64,000 nt of DNA from Lineus longissimus (Eukaryota; Nemertea; Pilidiophora; Heteronemertea; Lineidae): contig NC_088320.1 in NCBI RefSeq assembly GCF_910592395.1, positions 10,724,501 through 10,788,500 on the forward strand, read 5' to 3'. The notes under the pieces were generated by a model. It saw only the letters and a list, made by a program, of their open reading frames with translations, ran no database searches and had not been told where the DNA came from. Positions 9,843 to 18,713 of the stretch are shown one piece after another (within the stretch, counting starts at the first letter, position 1; the number at the start of each line of letters is the position of its first letter). The translations under genes and the position numbers were made by a program.

Positions 9843-11087
9843 ATGGAAACATTCCCTTCATATCTTAAATTTAACTCAGATGCAAATTATCCACTCAATT
9901 ACAAGGATAATTCAATCACAAATGACCCTTTCATTCATCACCACATTCAAGTAGCACCACATCAAAGCTTTGAATACAATACGATTGATTTTTTTCCTGA
10001 TAAGACCCCTCCAAGAATATTTTCACAGTATTCACAAGTACAAGAGTATTTAAAAAATGCAACCATGGATAACTGGGAAAACCAATTTAAATTTGCACTA
10101 TGTTGCGCCACGTCTGGCTGTGGCGTATCATGGCATAATCATATTAATCATCAGGATCCTTTAGTACAAAGTATCTTTAGATTTCATGTCTACTTTACCC
10201 TTCGAAAAATTTTACACCAACTTAAAACCCCTTTACCAGGAAACCCTGACTATAAGTTAAAAAATAACCCCTATCATAAGCAAGCGTATGAAAATTTAAA
10301 GCTTGAATTTGGTTCAGTTGACTTCAATTATTTTCATCATGGGAAAATGCAAGCATTAGATATTACGATGGATAATGGTAACTATTATTTAAGTGACCCT
10401 AGTAAGTTTCCGTTTAATGCAGACAAAAAAGGATATGTATATGCAGATCATCATAGACTTTATATTGATACATTATCTTTCATTTATTCAGATGATTGGA
10501 ATAATTTCATTGCTTTAGATGGTCAAGGATTGACCAAAGCAGGCATGAGTAGAATCAATGAATCAATTAGAACATATGTGTATTGCATCCTGGGTGCACA
10601 AACCATGATCAGGCAAGATATTTTAGAGTCCTTAGATGCACAAAAACAGTTTGGAATTTTAGTGGAAGATGCAATCCAAGGCCAAACGTTAGTCGATTCC
10701 ATCAAAACATTTCAGACTGCTAGTATTTTAATTCGATCTAAACAATCGTATGCGAATGCCTTAGAAAAAGTAGGTACACGATTAGACTTTGCTGTTGGTT
10801 TAGGTTTGCAGCTTATGCCAAGCAATATGCGTTTGAACATGGAGCAAATTGAGGGTTATAATAATTCACTTTTGAGAGCAACTGAATCAACTCATTTTGG
10901 GTTGAATCATCAAATTAATCCAAGGAAAAAGCGATCTGTACCTACGAGTAAAAAATCTATAGAAACAGCGCAGCGACGAGCGCCAGCGAGTGTAGCGAGT
11001 GAGGAACCTGAATCAGCTACAGCGAGTCATCTACCTTTTACAATGGGATTAATTACTGTAGGTCTTTTAGTTCAAAATATTCTCTAA
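9843..11087 (+). CDS. Conserved Polinton protein, 414 aa, function unassigned
   Basis: An intact frame directly after the polymerase, with the strong start context TATAAATAAATG (9834-9845). It lies 8 bp upstream of the integrase start. It has no catalytic motif I recognise. Visible features are a Cys-rich patch (FALCCATSGCGVSWHNH, about residues 83-99), an aromatic and basic helical segment (FRFHVYFTLRKILHQL) and a C-terminal hydrophobic segment (LPFTMGLITVGLLVQNIL) that could be a membrane anchor. It resembles one of the conserved unassigned Polinton proteins (the PW type is possible, low certainty). GC-rich words (GCGCAGCGACGAGCGCCAGC) fall near codons 380-395, in a likely disordered linker. 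Confidence 0.75.
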   Translation: METFPSYLKFNSDANYPLNYKDNSITNDPFIHHHIQVAPHQSFEYNTIDFFPDKTPPRIFSQYSQVQEYLKNATMDNWENQFKFALCCATSGCGVSWHNHINHQDPLVQSIFRFHVYFTLRKILHQLKTPLPGNPDYKLKNNPYHKQAYENLKLEFGSVDFNYFHHGKMQALDITMDNGNYYLSDPSKFPFNADKKGYVYADHHRLYIDTLSFIYSDDWNNFIALDGQGLTKAGMSRINESIRTYVYCILGAQTMIRQDILESLDAQKQFGILVEDAIQGQTLVDSIKTFQTASILIRSKQSYANALEKVGTRLDFAVGLGLQLMPSNMRLNMEQIEGYNNSLLRATESTHFGLNHQINPRKKRSVPTSKKSIETAQRRAPASVASEEPESATASHLPFTMGLITVGLLVQNIL

Positions 11088-11094
11088 AATAAAT

Positions 11095-12138
11095 ATGACA
11101 TCAGTGATGCAAGAAGAATATGCGAAGTACTATTATCCATCTGCTTTAAAATTTTATAAGATCATGAAGAAGAAAGATCCTAGCATAAAATTTGATGACA
11201 TTGATGCATTTGTAAAACAGCAAAAAAGTTATCAACTACATAAAAAACAGACACAAAAAATTCAGGGCCACATTATAGCTTATCAAGAAAATGCACTATG
11301 GTTCATGGATCTTTTAGACATGTCAAATTACTCAAGACAAAATAAAGGTTACAAATGGATACTTCTTGCTATTGATACATTTACTAGAAAAGCCTATGCT
11401 GAAGCTTTAAAAAATAAGACAAAATTTGGGGTGAAAAATGGGTTTGAACACATGTACAAAGATTCAGGGGCAATAAAATTAATTATTACAGATTCAGGCA
11501 ATGAATTTTTAAACAGACCAGTACAAGGCCTATTCAAAGAGTTAAACATCAAGCACGATACAGTTGAGGTAGGTGATCATCATGCATTAGGCTTGATTGA
11601 TAGATTGAGTAGAACCATTAAAGAGATGATATTCAAGGATTTTACAGAGAAAAATTCAGTTAAATGGGTTGATCATTTGCAAGAGTACATTTCAGCTTAC
11701 AATAATAGACCACATAGAGGAATTTTAAACTATGCTCCTAATGAAGTGAATAATGATAAAATAGAGTCTGAATTAGTTGAACACAATTTAGAAAAGTCTA
11801 AGCCAGTTGAACACAATTTTAAAGTGGGTGAATGTGTTAGGAAAAGATTAAAAAGACCTATTTTTACCAAAGGGTACAAACAAATATGGTCCAATAGAAC
11901 ATATACTATCAAAAATATAGAGGGTGTGCATGCACTCTTAAATAATGATGAAAGAGTCAGACTTGATGACTTTAAAAAAATTACACTCGCTACACTCGCT
12001 GCTAGCGCTAAAGATTTTGAGTCTGATTCTTCTGAGGTTGATCGTGTTGAAAAAGAAGCTAAAATTGAGTCAACAATTAAACACAAAGAAGGCTTAGATC
12101 CTGAAAATATAATGGACTCACGATTGAGAAAAAAGTAA
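11095..12138 (+). CDS. int: Polinton integrase (retroviral-like DDE/D)
   Basis: A 347-residue intact frame with an RNase H-fold core. The first acidic residue is Asp72 in LWFMDLLDMS, the second Asp133 in IITDSGNEF. The third position, 35 residues further on, is Asp169 in LGLIDRLSRTIKE, where classical integrases have Glu. A C-terminal SH3/chromo-like region follows (FKVGECVRKRL ... NRTYTIKNIEG). The enzyme would insert the linear element and make the 6-bp duplication seen at the ends. The start is preceded by AAAATAAAT. The Asp may be normal for this Polinton branch, so I do not call it inactive. Confidence 0.93.
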   Translation: MTSVMQEEYAKYYYPSALKFYKIMKKKDPSIKFDDIDAFVKQQKSYQLHKKQTQKIQGHIIAYQENALWFMDLLDMSNYSRQNKGYKWILLAIDTFTRKAYAEALKNKTKFGVKNGFEHMYKDSGAIKLIITDSGNEFLNRPVQGLFKELNIKHDTVEVGDHHALGLIDRLSRTIKEMIFKDFTEKNSVKWVDHLQEYISAYNNRPHRGILNYAPNEVNNDKIESELVEHNLEKSKPVEHNFKVGECVRKRLKRPIFTKGYKQIWSNRTYTIKNIEGVHALLNNDERVRLDDFKKITLATLAASAKDFESDSSEVDRVEKEAKIESTIKHKEGLDPENIMDSRLRKK

Positions 12139-12176
12139 GAGGTTTATAATGTAACGTCATATTATAAACATGTTAC

Positions 12177-12434
12177 TCAATCTAACCATAATGCAGGTGC
12201 TAAATTTATATTAATGGGAACATTTTTAAACCCATGTTCAGGAAGACTTACATGAAGATATCCTCCTAATCTATTCAGCCAATTTTGCAAACCTTGAAAG
12301 TTTGCATTAATGTCATCTTTTAATGAGGATGATTCTAAAGTGTTAATTTTTTGTTTAAGTTCTACCAGGTCATCTTTTGATGCAATAATGTCATCGGGTT
12401 TCACGTTAAACTTAATCGTACACAGGTTAGTCAT
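12177..12434 (-). CDS. Small Polinton protein, possible fibre-related N-terminus
   Basis: An 85-residue protein on the minus strand, divergent from the capsid gene. The 31-bp gap carries a start context in each direction (CATTTATTTA at 12432-12441 and TATAAATAAATG at 12457-12468). Its N-terminus, MTNLC ... DDIIASKDDLVELKQKI, resembles that of the candidate fibre protein at 18714 (MTNIC ... QDIIEDLQDLQ), and both have a Trp near residue 50. A short coiled coil is followed by a small C-terminal part with no recognised fold. It could be a short capsid-attached protein; that is inference from the shared N-terminus. Confidence 0.6.
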   Translation of the reverse strand: MTNLCTIKFNVKPDDIIASKDDLVELKQKINTLESSSLKDDINANFQGLQNWLNRLGGYLHVSLPEHGFKNVPININLAPALWLD

Positions 12435-12465
12435 TTATTTAAAAAAAATTTTTTTATATAAATAA

Positions 12466-13684
12466 ATGGACATGTCCTACGGTAAATACTTAGATCCTTA
12501 TCGATCAACTAAAGAATCAAGAGGCTTAAAAGCCAAAAGAAATGTTGAGGTGATCACTCATAATCCTAATTCTGTCAATCCAGGAGAAACACTTTATGTG
12601 AAAATTCCTAAGCTCGAAAGTGGACAAGTGATTGTTCCAAAAAGTTTGAAACTCACATTTAAACTATCAACAACATCAAAAGCAAGCAATGCGACAAATG
12701 CTGCAGCTGCTACATTTGTGGCTAATGTAGGTCGAAATATTGTAGAGAGAATCACCACAAAATTGGGTGGTAAAACCATGAGTGAGGTGGATAAAGCCTT
12801 CATCTACAACACCTTCAAGGATTTTTGGCTCACCGAAAAACAGCGAAAAAATCGAGTACAACAAGGGGTTGTGAAAGATCAGAGAAAAGATGGCATTAAA
12901 ACTGCCTTTGAGGATCGTTACTGCATTCCCATTGAATCAGAACTATTTGATTCCCATACCCCCTTTTCTCCCTCAGCGATTTTGGAATCCATTGAGTATA
13001 ATATCAAATTCAATGAGGCTAAATATGTGGTAGCAGGAACGGCTACGAATAAAACCTATGCTGTGACGGATATTCAGCTTGAATATGAAACAGTCACCTC
13101 TGATGTCCTGGCTGAAACCATTGAATCTGTGTATAACTCTGAGATGAGATGGATGTTTGAAGACGTCCATCTTTTGAAGACAGAGTCAATTGGAAGGAAT
13201 AAACGGGTGAATATCAATGTAGATGTCAATCGTGCCTCTACAAAAGGCATCCTATTATTTTTCCAGAAAAATTTTAGTGACTATGATGCTGAAAATACAA
13301 GCTTTCAGAATCCTGACATCACTAATGTGACCATTACTTCAGAAGGAATATCTCATTGTATATTCAAGTCAGGGTTGAAAGCCTATAATCAGTTTGATGA
13401 AGTCAAAACAACATTATATGACAGAAGATCTTAAGCACACGGAAGGGTGTATGATGGATGTCGAAAAATTCTACGACAAACAAAAATATGGCTTGTGGAT
13501 TGATCTGAGAAGTACAGAAGATAACACTGTGCATGGATCAGGAACAGCCATGAGTAATATCAAGCATGGTTTACAACTTGAACTCAGCAGAAATTCTGAC
13601 ACAGAATATGATATGCTAGTCTATATTGTAGCAGATGGTTTGGTAGGACTTGAGAATATAAAAGTGAAAGGCATTGTACATTAA
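12466..13684 (+). pseudogene. mcp: Polinton major capsid protein (one frameshift)
   Basis: The first frame (12466-13434, 322 residues) and an overlapping second frame (to 13684) together encode about 405 residues of a double jelly-roll major capsid protein. Typical features are the beta-rich N-terminus (ETLYVKIPKLESGQVIVPKS), EMRWMFEDVHLLKTESIGRN and the stretch VNVDVNRASTKGILLFF-like at 13207-13263. The C-terminal part (VHGSGTAMSNIKHGLQLEL, then DMLVYIVADGLVGLENI) sits in the other frame. A single frameshift between about 13394 and 13440 breaks the gene. Hexon-like trimers of this protein would build the icosahedral shell. The start context TATAAATAAATG is perfect. Confidence 0.92.
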
Positions 13685-13730
13685 TGATACTTACTTGTTC
13701 ACTTGTAGTAGTCACTTGTTGTTAAAATAA

Positions 13731-14341
13731 ATGGGTGAATTTTATTGTGATGTACCTTTCAACATGCTAGTTGTAGGAATGACTGATTGTGGCAAGTCAT
13801 ATTTTATACTTGATTTACTAGAACATGAATTTCAAAAAAAATTTGATGACATCGTGATTTTTAGTCCAACGATTGACATGAATAAAACTTATCAAGATAG
13901 AACATGGATTAAACAAGATAAAAATATACACATTTACCCATCTAAGTTAGTGTTAAGTGATTTAAATGCATGCTTAGAAGATGCTGTTAATGCTTTAAAA
14001 AGTCAAGATTATCAATCATTATTTATCATTGATGATTGTGCTAATTTGTGGGAAACAAAGAATAAATGCACTAAATTGACTGAACTAGCTTTCTCAGACG
14101 ACACTTTGGAATTTCAGTCTGGCTTTTAACTCAAAAATATAATGCAGTCGTAAAAGACTTTCGTGAAAATTGTAAACATATGGTCATCCATACTTTAAAT
14201 GACCAACTATCCATTGATCAAGTGTTTAAAGAAAATCGCTGCATCCCTATGAGCGAGAAGGATACAGTCCTTGCGCAGATTGATGCAGGTAAGCGACTTG
14301 TACTGCGCAGAACACAACCGTTTGCTTATAAAATTTTGTAG
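13731..14341 (+). pseudogene. atp: Polinton packaging ATPase, FtsK/HerA type (one frameshift)
   Basis: The first frame (13731-14129) contains Walker A GMTDCGKS (residues 16-23) and Walker B SLFIIDD (Asp101-102). A one-base loss near 14097 shifts the frame. The rest of the protein (TQKYNAVVKDFRENCKH ... RRTQPFAYKIL) is readable in another frame up to the stop at 14339-14341. Full length would be about 203 residues, normal for Polinton ATPases. It would pump DNA into the capsid. It follows the capsid gene and starts in the context TTAAAATAAATG. Confidence 0.92.
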
Positions 14342-14393
14342 TAGTCACTTACTTGTTCAACGCACTCTTGTTGAATAATTTTTCCTATAATAA

Positions 14394-14848
14394 ATGGACA
14401 CGAGAGCCACGAGTGTAGACGACCCTAATGATTCTGTGACAGAGATGCGCTCAGAACTTTTAGCACATTATCAAAGCGGTCTTTTAACAAAATTAGGCAT
14501 GAAAGTGTCTGAAGCGACTATTAAAAAAGCAAGTGGGAAAAACCTTGAAAAAATGTGCAATGAATATCAAGCACGTTATAATACACAGATTGCTGACGAT
14601 TTAGTATCTAATTTGCTATTTGGATATACACAAGCTGTGAAAGTGATGTTCCCAAATTTAGATCAAAAAAAATTACATGCCAAATTAAATGACAATGTTA
14701 TTATCAACAATGAAATAAAAAAAACAACTGGGTCAATATATGAACCCTACGCTTTTAGCTGCAGGTACAATTGTAGCAAATACCGCAGAAACTGCAATGG
14801 AAGCACCAGCGAGAAGCGTAGCGAGTGTTGAAGATGATCAATAATTTT
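14394..14848 (+). pseudogene. Small Polinton protein, probable 3' frameshift
   Basis: The annotated frame gives 145 residues. The first ~115 (helical, Asp/Lys rich, LLTKLGMKVSEATIKKASGK) look protein-like, but the end turns into a Cys/Arg/Ser-rich tail. From about 14746 another frame reads MNPTLLAAGTIVANTAETAM and closes at a TAA near 14841-14844, a composition much more like neighbouring genes. I infer one frameshift around 14735-14750. Function is unknown; position between the ATPase and the membrane proteins suggests a virion or assembly role. Start context is CTATAATAAATG. Confidence 0.6.
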
Positions 14849-14873
14849 ATAAGGTCTAGCACACTCTATAAAA

Positions 14874-15563
14874 TTAAGGCCAGTTTAACTGTTTAAATTC
14901 AGCATACACCTTTTTTAATGATGGAGTTAATTTTTTTGGTTGTTCAATCAAGAAGTAGTGTTCAAGTAATTTTTGCAGTATAAATTTATTAGTGAAGAAA
15001 TTCTTCCTGTTTATTTCATCTTTCTTCTCATCAAACAATGCTTCGAGCGTTTTAAAATCTTTTTCAATCATATTATAGTCCATTGTTTTGAACAATAGCT
15101 CGTCTTTATATTGGGCTCTAAATTTTGAAAATTTAGATGGCACAATCACGTGTGTTCTTTCCATTCCATAGTTTAACCCCTGAATAGGGCTTTTTTGAAT
15201 TTTATTTGACCATAAATCCACTGTATGATTGAGCGGATCATAAGCATTGTCTACCGTTCCACAATCATAGCAAACTACTTCATGATCTAGTATAGCATGA
15301 TCAGTTGAATAACATTCTTGGCAAATCCAATGTTTGCAATACAAGGACACATATTTATTTGCTATTTCGAGCTGCTCTTTAAGATGTGTAGCGAGTGTAA
15401 TTTCATATTGATACAATAAAAGTTCTATTGGATTTTCTGCTAGTGCTTCAACAACTTTATCATAAATTTCATCAAATGTGTCAAAATTAATACCTGGTCT
15501 CATTTTATTCATAGTAGAAGAATAATTAAATATAAGTGACCATGATATTGAAGTGAAAGTCAC
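14874..15563 (-). CDS. Zinc-ribbon protein, candidate late transcription factor (VLTF3/TFIIB-like)
   Basis: A 229-residue minus-strand frame. Its centre contains a four-cysteine ribbon: CQEC (residues 81-84) and CYDC (98-101), with another Cys at 76, followed by GTVDNAYDP. The C-terminal third has a basic and aromatic segment (NRKNFFTNKFILQKLLEH). This layout, ribbon then alpha-helical C-terminus, recalls the VLTF3 family of large DNA viruses and the TFIIB ribbon; that is by eye only. The start could be Met1 at 15563, or the Met at 15512 or 15503. The latter follows AATAAAATG, matching the element's start context. It is transcribed against the late-type block, from a repeat-rich divergent promoter region. 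Confidence 0.55.
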   Translation of the reverse strand: MTFTSISWSLIFNYSSTMNKMRPGINFDTFDEIYDKVVEALAENPIELLLYQYEITLATHLKEQLEIANKYVSLYCKHWICQECYSTDHAILDHEVVCYDCGTVDNAYDPLNHTVDLWSNKIQKSPIQGLNYGMERTHVIVPSKFSKFRAQYKDELLFKTMDYNMIEKDFKTLEALFDEKKDEINRKNFFTNKFILQKLLEHYFLIEQPKKLTPSLKKVYAEFKQLNWP

Positions 15564-15685
15564 TTTAATAGTCGCTAATAGTCACTTTAATAGTCACTTT
15601 AATAGTCGCTAATAGTCACTTTAATAGTCACTTTAATAGTCACTAATAGTCACTTTAATAGTCACTTTAATAGTCGCTAATATTT
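15556..15685. repeat. Tandem AATAGTCACTTT / AATAGTCGCT array
   Basis: About eleven units of 10-12 bp alternate between AATAGTCACTTT and AATAGTCGCT. They fill the gap between the divergent zinc-ribbon gene and the small membrane-protein gene at 15700. The array may be a bidirectional regulatory region or replication-related; the sequence does not decide. Confidence 0.85.
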
Positions 15686-15699
15686 TTTCATATAAATAA

Positions 15700-15975
15700 A
15701 TGACAGATAAACAAGGAGACACTAAAGAGATTACAACAACAGAAAAGTCAAAGAACCCTAAAAGAGTTGAATGGGGTAAGAAATTAGGTCAGTTGAATAA
15801 AGGAAAGAAGAAGCCTGTTCAACAAGACGTCACTACAAACTACTATCCTTTAATTGTGGTAGGTGGTATTGGTTTAGCTGCATTTGTGTGGTATTACACT
15901 AGAAACTCATCAGATAAGCCTATTGTAGACTCTCACTCCGCTCGCGGCTGCGCTAAGACAAAGCTTGAAATTTAA
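15700..15975 (+). CDS. Small basic single-pass membrane protein (Polinton)
   Basis: 91 residues. The N-terminus is strongly basic (KNPKRVEWGKKLGQLNKGKKKP) and is followed by one clear membrane span, YYPLIVVGGIGLAAFVWYYT (about residues 48-67). The end reads SHSARGCAKTK, from a GC-rich word (CTCCGCTCGCGGCTGCGC) common in this element. A DNA-binding, membrane-attached virion core protein would fit; that is inference. Start context TATAAATAAATG is perfect. Confidence 0.7.
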   Translation: MTDKQGDTKEITTTEKSKNPKRVEWGKKLGQLNKGKKKPVQQDVTTNYYPLIVVGGIGLAAFVWYYTRNSSDKPIVDSHSARGCAKTKLEI

Positions 15976-15995
15976 TTATTTTTTTATATAAATAA

Positions 15996-16232
15996 ATGGG
16001 CACAGTGATCGATACGAAAAATATTGGAAATACAATTTACCACTCTGCAGTTTTAGCAGCACTTGTTGTTGGTTATGGAATGGCTGCTAAAAAGCTATTA
16101 AAATCAAATATTGGAGATCCTAGTAAACCTGACCTAATGGAAGCAATCAAATTGACTGGTGTAGTTTCATTAGCCATTGTCACTAAAGGATATCTGGAAA
16201 AGGGAGGATTACCGAAAGATGTTTATCACTAG
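15996..16232 (+). CDS. Small two-span membrane protein (Polinton)
   Basis: 78 residues with two hydrophobic segments (SAVLAALVVGYGMAA, about 17-31, and AIKLTGVVSLAIVTKGYL, about 50-67). It matches the kind of small membrane protein usually found beside Polinton capsid genes. Start context TATAAATAAATG. It lies 20 bp after the preceding gene and 33 bp before the next, in a tightly packed block. No enzymatic motif. Confidence 0.7.
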   Translation: MGTVIDTKNIGNTIYHSAVLAALVVGYGMAAKKLLKSNIGDPSKPDLMEAIKLTGVVSLAIVTKGYLEKGGLPKDVYH

Positions 16233-16265
16233 CGCAGCGAGTGTCAAAAAAATTTTTTTAAATAA

Positions 16266-16658
16266 ATGGCTGCTATTGGAATGATGCTTGCAGGAGCAGT
16301 CGCAAATGCTACTGCTTTTATTGGAGGGAATGCCATATTCCATGCACTAGATGCACAGAATGCTGCAGAAGAGCGTAAAAGACATGACTTAGCGATTGAA
16401 AAATTAAACAAACAGTCAGCAGAATGGAGCCAGAATAGAATTAAACATTTAGATTATCTTGCAGAACAACGGCAGAAACAACATCAAGCAAGATCAGACA
16501 TGTTAGACATGAAAGACTCCATTCGACAGTATGATAAACCTAATCCTAAGCCTAATTTGACTCATTATTATAAACCTAGTCAGACTCAGAAAAATTATGA
16601 ACAAGTCTATATTGCTGCAAGCGTTATTGGATCTGCTGCTTTATCAAAATTTATATAA
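16266..16658 (+). CDS. Membrane-anchored coiled-coil protein (Polinton)
   Basis: 130 residues. The N-terminus is hydrophobic (MAAIGMMLAGAVANATAFIG), followed by a charged coiled coil (EERKRHDLAIEKLNKQSAEW and onward, about 36-85). It resembles a conserved Polinton protein of unknown function I have seen beside the minor capsid gene. It may link membrane and capsid; that is inference. Start context TTAAATAAATG. Confidence 0.7.
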   Translation: MAAIGMMLAGAVANATAFIGGNAIFHALDAQNAAEERKRHDLAIEKLNKQSAEWSQNRIKHLDYLAEQRQKQHQARSDMLDMKDSIRQYDKPNPKPNLTHYYKPSQTQKNYEQVYIAASVIGSAALSKFI

Positions 16659-16663
16659 AATAA

Positions 16664-18034
16664 ATGGCTGATTATCAAGGGTTTGAGAATCCTGTATATG
16701 ATGATGCATCACCTGACATGGATATGAATGAAACACTTGATCAACAAAATGATGCTGATGCAAGTCTGCAAGAAGAATTAACTGGAGGTGCAGCTGATCT
16801 TGAAAGGGATGATTATGTGCTTGCTAGAGAGAATATGGAAGCACATGATCAAGGTATGGAAATGTCTACTTTTCAATCACAGAAACAAGCTGAAGTGAAA
16901 GGTAGAAGACAAGAAACAAATGTAGATGCAGAAGCATACAAGGCTGCAGATCTTATTATTGACCAGATGCAAGAAAAATATGGTGTGGATATAGCTGGAG
17001 ATCGAGCTGCTCTAAGAGAAAAAATGCTATATGATAGAAAGCAATGGGTTTATGTAGGTCCAAAAGGAGGAACATATAAAATTACAAATGTTGATGGAAC
17101 ACTCAAAGAATTAAAGACAATTACAGATAGAAGTAAAGAATTCACCAAATTCTTTACTCAATCTAAGGTAGTTCGAATTGAGTCTGAGGATATTGGGAAA
17201 ATTTCACAAGATATTTTAGATGAGCCAGAACAAGCAGAATTTTCACAAGATACAGACTCTCTAATTAATAATCAAAAGAACAATGTAAAAGCTATCAAAT
17301 ATAGATTAAATAGAGCAAAGAATGAATATGCTGCTGCAAAAGAATACAATGATGAACAAGGAATGAAAGAGGCTGCAAAAGACATTGATATTGAACTTAA
17401 AAACATTCGGCTTACAGCAGATAAATTAGCATATTTATATGCAGAAATAATTAATGACCCATCAAGATCTTTGGGTGAAAGAATTAGAAATTTATTCAAA
17501 TTAAAAGAGGTTAAAATTGGGTCAATTGTAACATCTGTTATAATGATCATTTCTTCTATTGGAGGTCTCATTGGTGGATTACTTAAGTCTAAAACAGTAC
17601 CAAAGCCTGCCAAGCCTAGTAAACCTGCCAAGCCTAGTAAACCTGCCAAGCCTAGTAAACCAGGCAAGCCTAGTAAACCTGCCAAGCCTAGTAAACCAGG
17701 CAAGCCTAGTAAACCAAGTGAACCTGATACTCCATTTAAACCTGATAAACCTGGTAAGCCAGGAATTCCTAATAAAATTAAAGATGGACTCATCAAGTTT
17801 AAAAATTGGCTGCTTTCTTTAGGTAAAAAAACTCTAGCAGCATTACCTGGAATTTTAGGCACCATTGTTTCAACACTTTTCAAAGCTGCAAGTTCTGTAG
17901 TGGGATTTTTAGCGGAGCATTTGATTATCGCAGTGGCTGTCACTGTTCTTGTCATTGTTCAGGTATTGACAAACAATATAGGAACCATTAAACATAGAGC
18001 AAATAAAATTTCTCGTAAAATAAATGAACATTAG
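16664..18034 (+). CDS. Large membrane protein with Lys-Pro-Ser repeat (Polinton)
   Basis: 456 residues, starting 5 bp after the previous stop. An acidic disordered N-terminus (about 1-100) is followed by a helical region containing QWVYVGPKGGTYKI, then a membrane segment (GSIVTSVIMIISSIGGLIGG). Next comes a tandem repeat of KPSKPA/KPSKPG (about residues 310-365), an amphipathic region and a C-terminal span (LIIAVAVTVLVIVQVL). The gene overlaps the start of the minor capsid gene by 11 bases. A membrane-active virion protein is a reasonable guess; no homology claimed. The repeat is encoded by a near-perfect 12- to 24-bp DNA repeat, so copy number may vary. Confidence 0.75.
   Translation: MADYQGFENPVYDDASPDMDMNETLDQQNDADASLQEELTGGAADLERDDYVLARENMEAHDQGMEMSTFQSQKQAEVKGRRQETNVDAEAYKAADLIIDQMQEKYGVDIAGDRAALREKMLYDRKQWVYVGPKGGTYKITNVDGTLKELKTITDRSKEFTKFFTQSKVVRIESEDIGKISQDILDEPEQAEFSQDTDSLINNQKNNVKAIKYRLNRAKNEYAAAKEYNDEQGMKEAAKDIDIELKNIRLTADKLAYLYAEIINDPSRSLGERIRNLFKLKEVKIGSIVTSVIMIISSIGGLIGGLLKSKTVPKPAKPSKPAKPSKPAKPSKPGKPSKPAKPSKPGKPSKPSEPDTPFKPDKPGKPGIPNKIKDGLIKFKNWLLSLGKKTLAALPGILGTIVSTLFKAASSVVGFLAEHLIIAVAVTVLVIVQVLTNNIGTIKHRANKISRKINEH
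17590..17755 (+). repeat. Coding tandem repeat (Lys-Pro-Ser)
   Basis: CCTGCCAAGCCTAGTAAA and the variant CCAGGCAAGCCTAGTAAA are repeated in frame, then decay towards the end. The minus strand gives a collagen-like Gly-Leu frame, which is only its shadow. Confidence 0.9.
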
Positions 18035-18713
18035 GTTCCACAACACATTTAGATGTGAACTCCCTGAGAGCATACAACCATTTAAAACAGTAAAAGTTGA
18101 AAAGGCTATTATTCCTATGACTTACTATAATATTTCAAGGGAATTAAAAAATGACCATCTACGATTTGCGATTGCTGATGAAGGAGTCTATACGAATCCT
18201 GGCTTAATCACTATTCCCAATGGATTTTATACTCCAGATACCTACAATAAAGCAGTACAAGAAGCACTGAGTAAAAAAGGATATTCTGATAAATTTGAGT
18301 TAACTTATTTACCCAATGAAGGTAAAATTAAAATTAAAGTCGACTCTCCATTTGCAGTATATCTCCATAAAGAAGTAAGTGAATTATTAGGAATAACTTT
18401 ATTAAAAAATGTCTTTCTACGCACTGAAATTACGGGTGATAAACCTTGCCAATTTTTACATCATCATGAATATAGAATTTCTTGTAATATTGTTGATGCG
18501 AGTAAAAATTTAGTGAATGGAAAGCGTAGTGATCTTATTACTACATTTGCTCCCAAAGGTAAATATTTCGGAGATATCCATGAATATACCTCCCTGCAAA
18601 AAGTAAAGATCAATCAGTATGACTATACTTATATTGAAGTTCAAATCAAAGATCAGAATGATGAGCCTATTGAATTTTTAACACATGTTTCAATTGATTT
18701 GTTGTTAGAATAA
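18024..18713 (+). CDS. Polinton minor capsid (penton) protein
   Basis: 229 residues, intact. It is beta-rich throughout and fits the single jelly-roll minor capsid protein of Polintons. Typical features are an N-terminal FRCELPESIQPFKTVKVEKA, IPNGFYTPDTYNKAVQEAL, KFELTYLPNEGKIKIKVD and the segment FAVYLHKEVSELLGI. Pentamers would fill the capsid vertices. Its start overlaps the previous gene and uses the context CGTAAAATAAATG. The next gene begins at its own stop region (AGAATAAATG), again fusing AATAAA with the start. Confidence 0.85.
   Translation: MNIRFHNTFRCELPESIQPFKTVKVEKAIIPMTYYNISRELKNDHLRFAIADEGVYTNPGLITIPNGFYTPDTYNKAVQEALSKKGYSDKFELTYLPNEGKIKIKVDSPFAVYLHKEVSELLGITLLKNVFLRTEITGDKPCQFLHHHEYRISCNIVDASKNLVNGKRSDLITTFAPKGKYFGDIHEYTSLQKVKINQYDYTYIEVQIKDQNDEPIEFLTHVSIDLLLE

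Noticed and set aside
17272-17955. Collagen-like Gly-Leu/Pro frame on the minus strand
   Set aside because: Shadow of the Lys-Pro-Ser coding repeat on the plus strand, whose gene has the start context and sensible domains.
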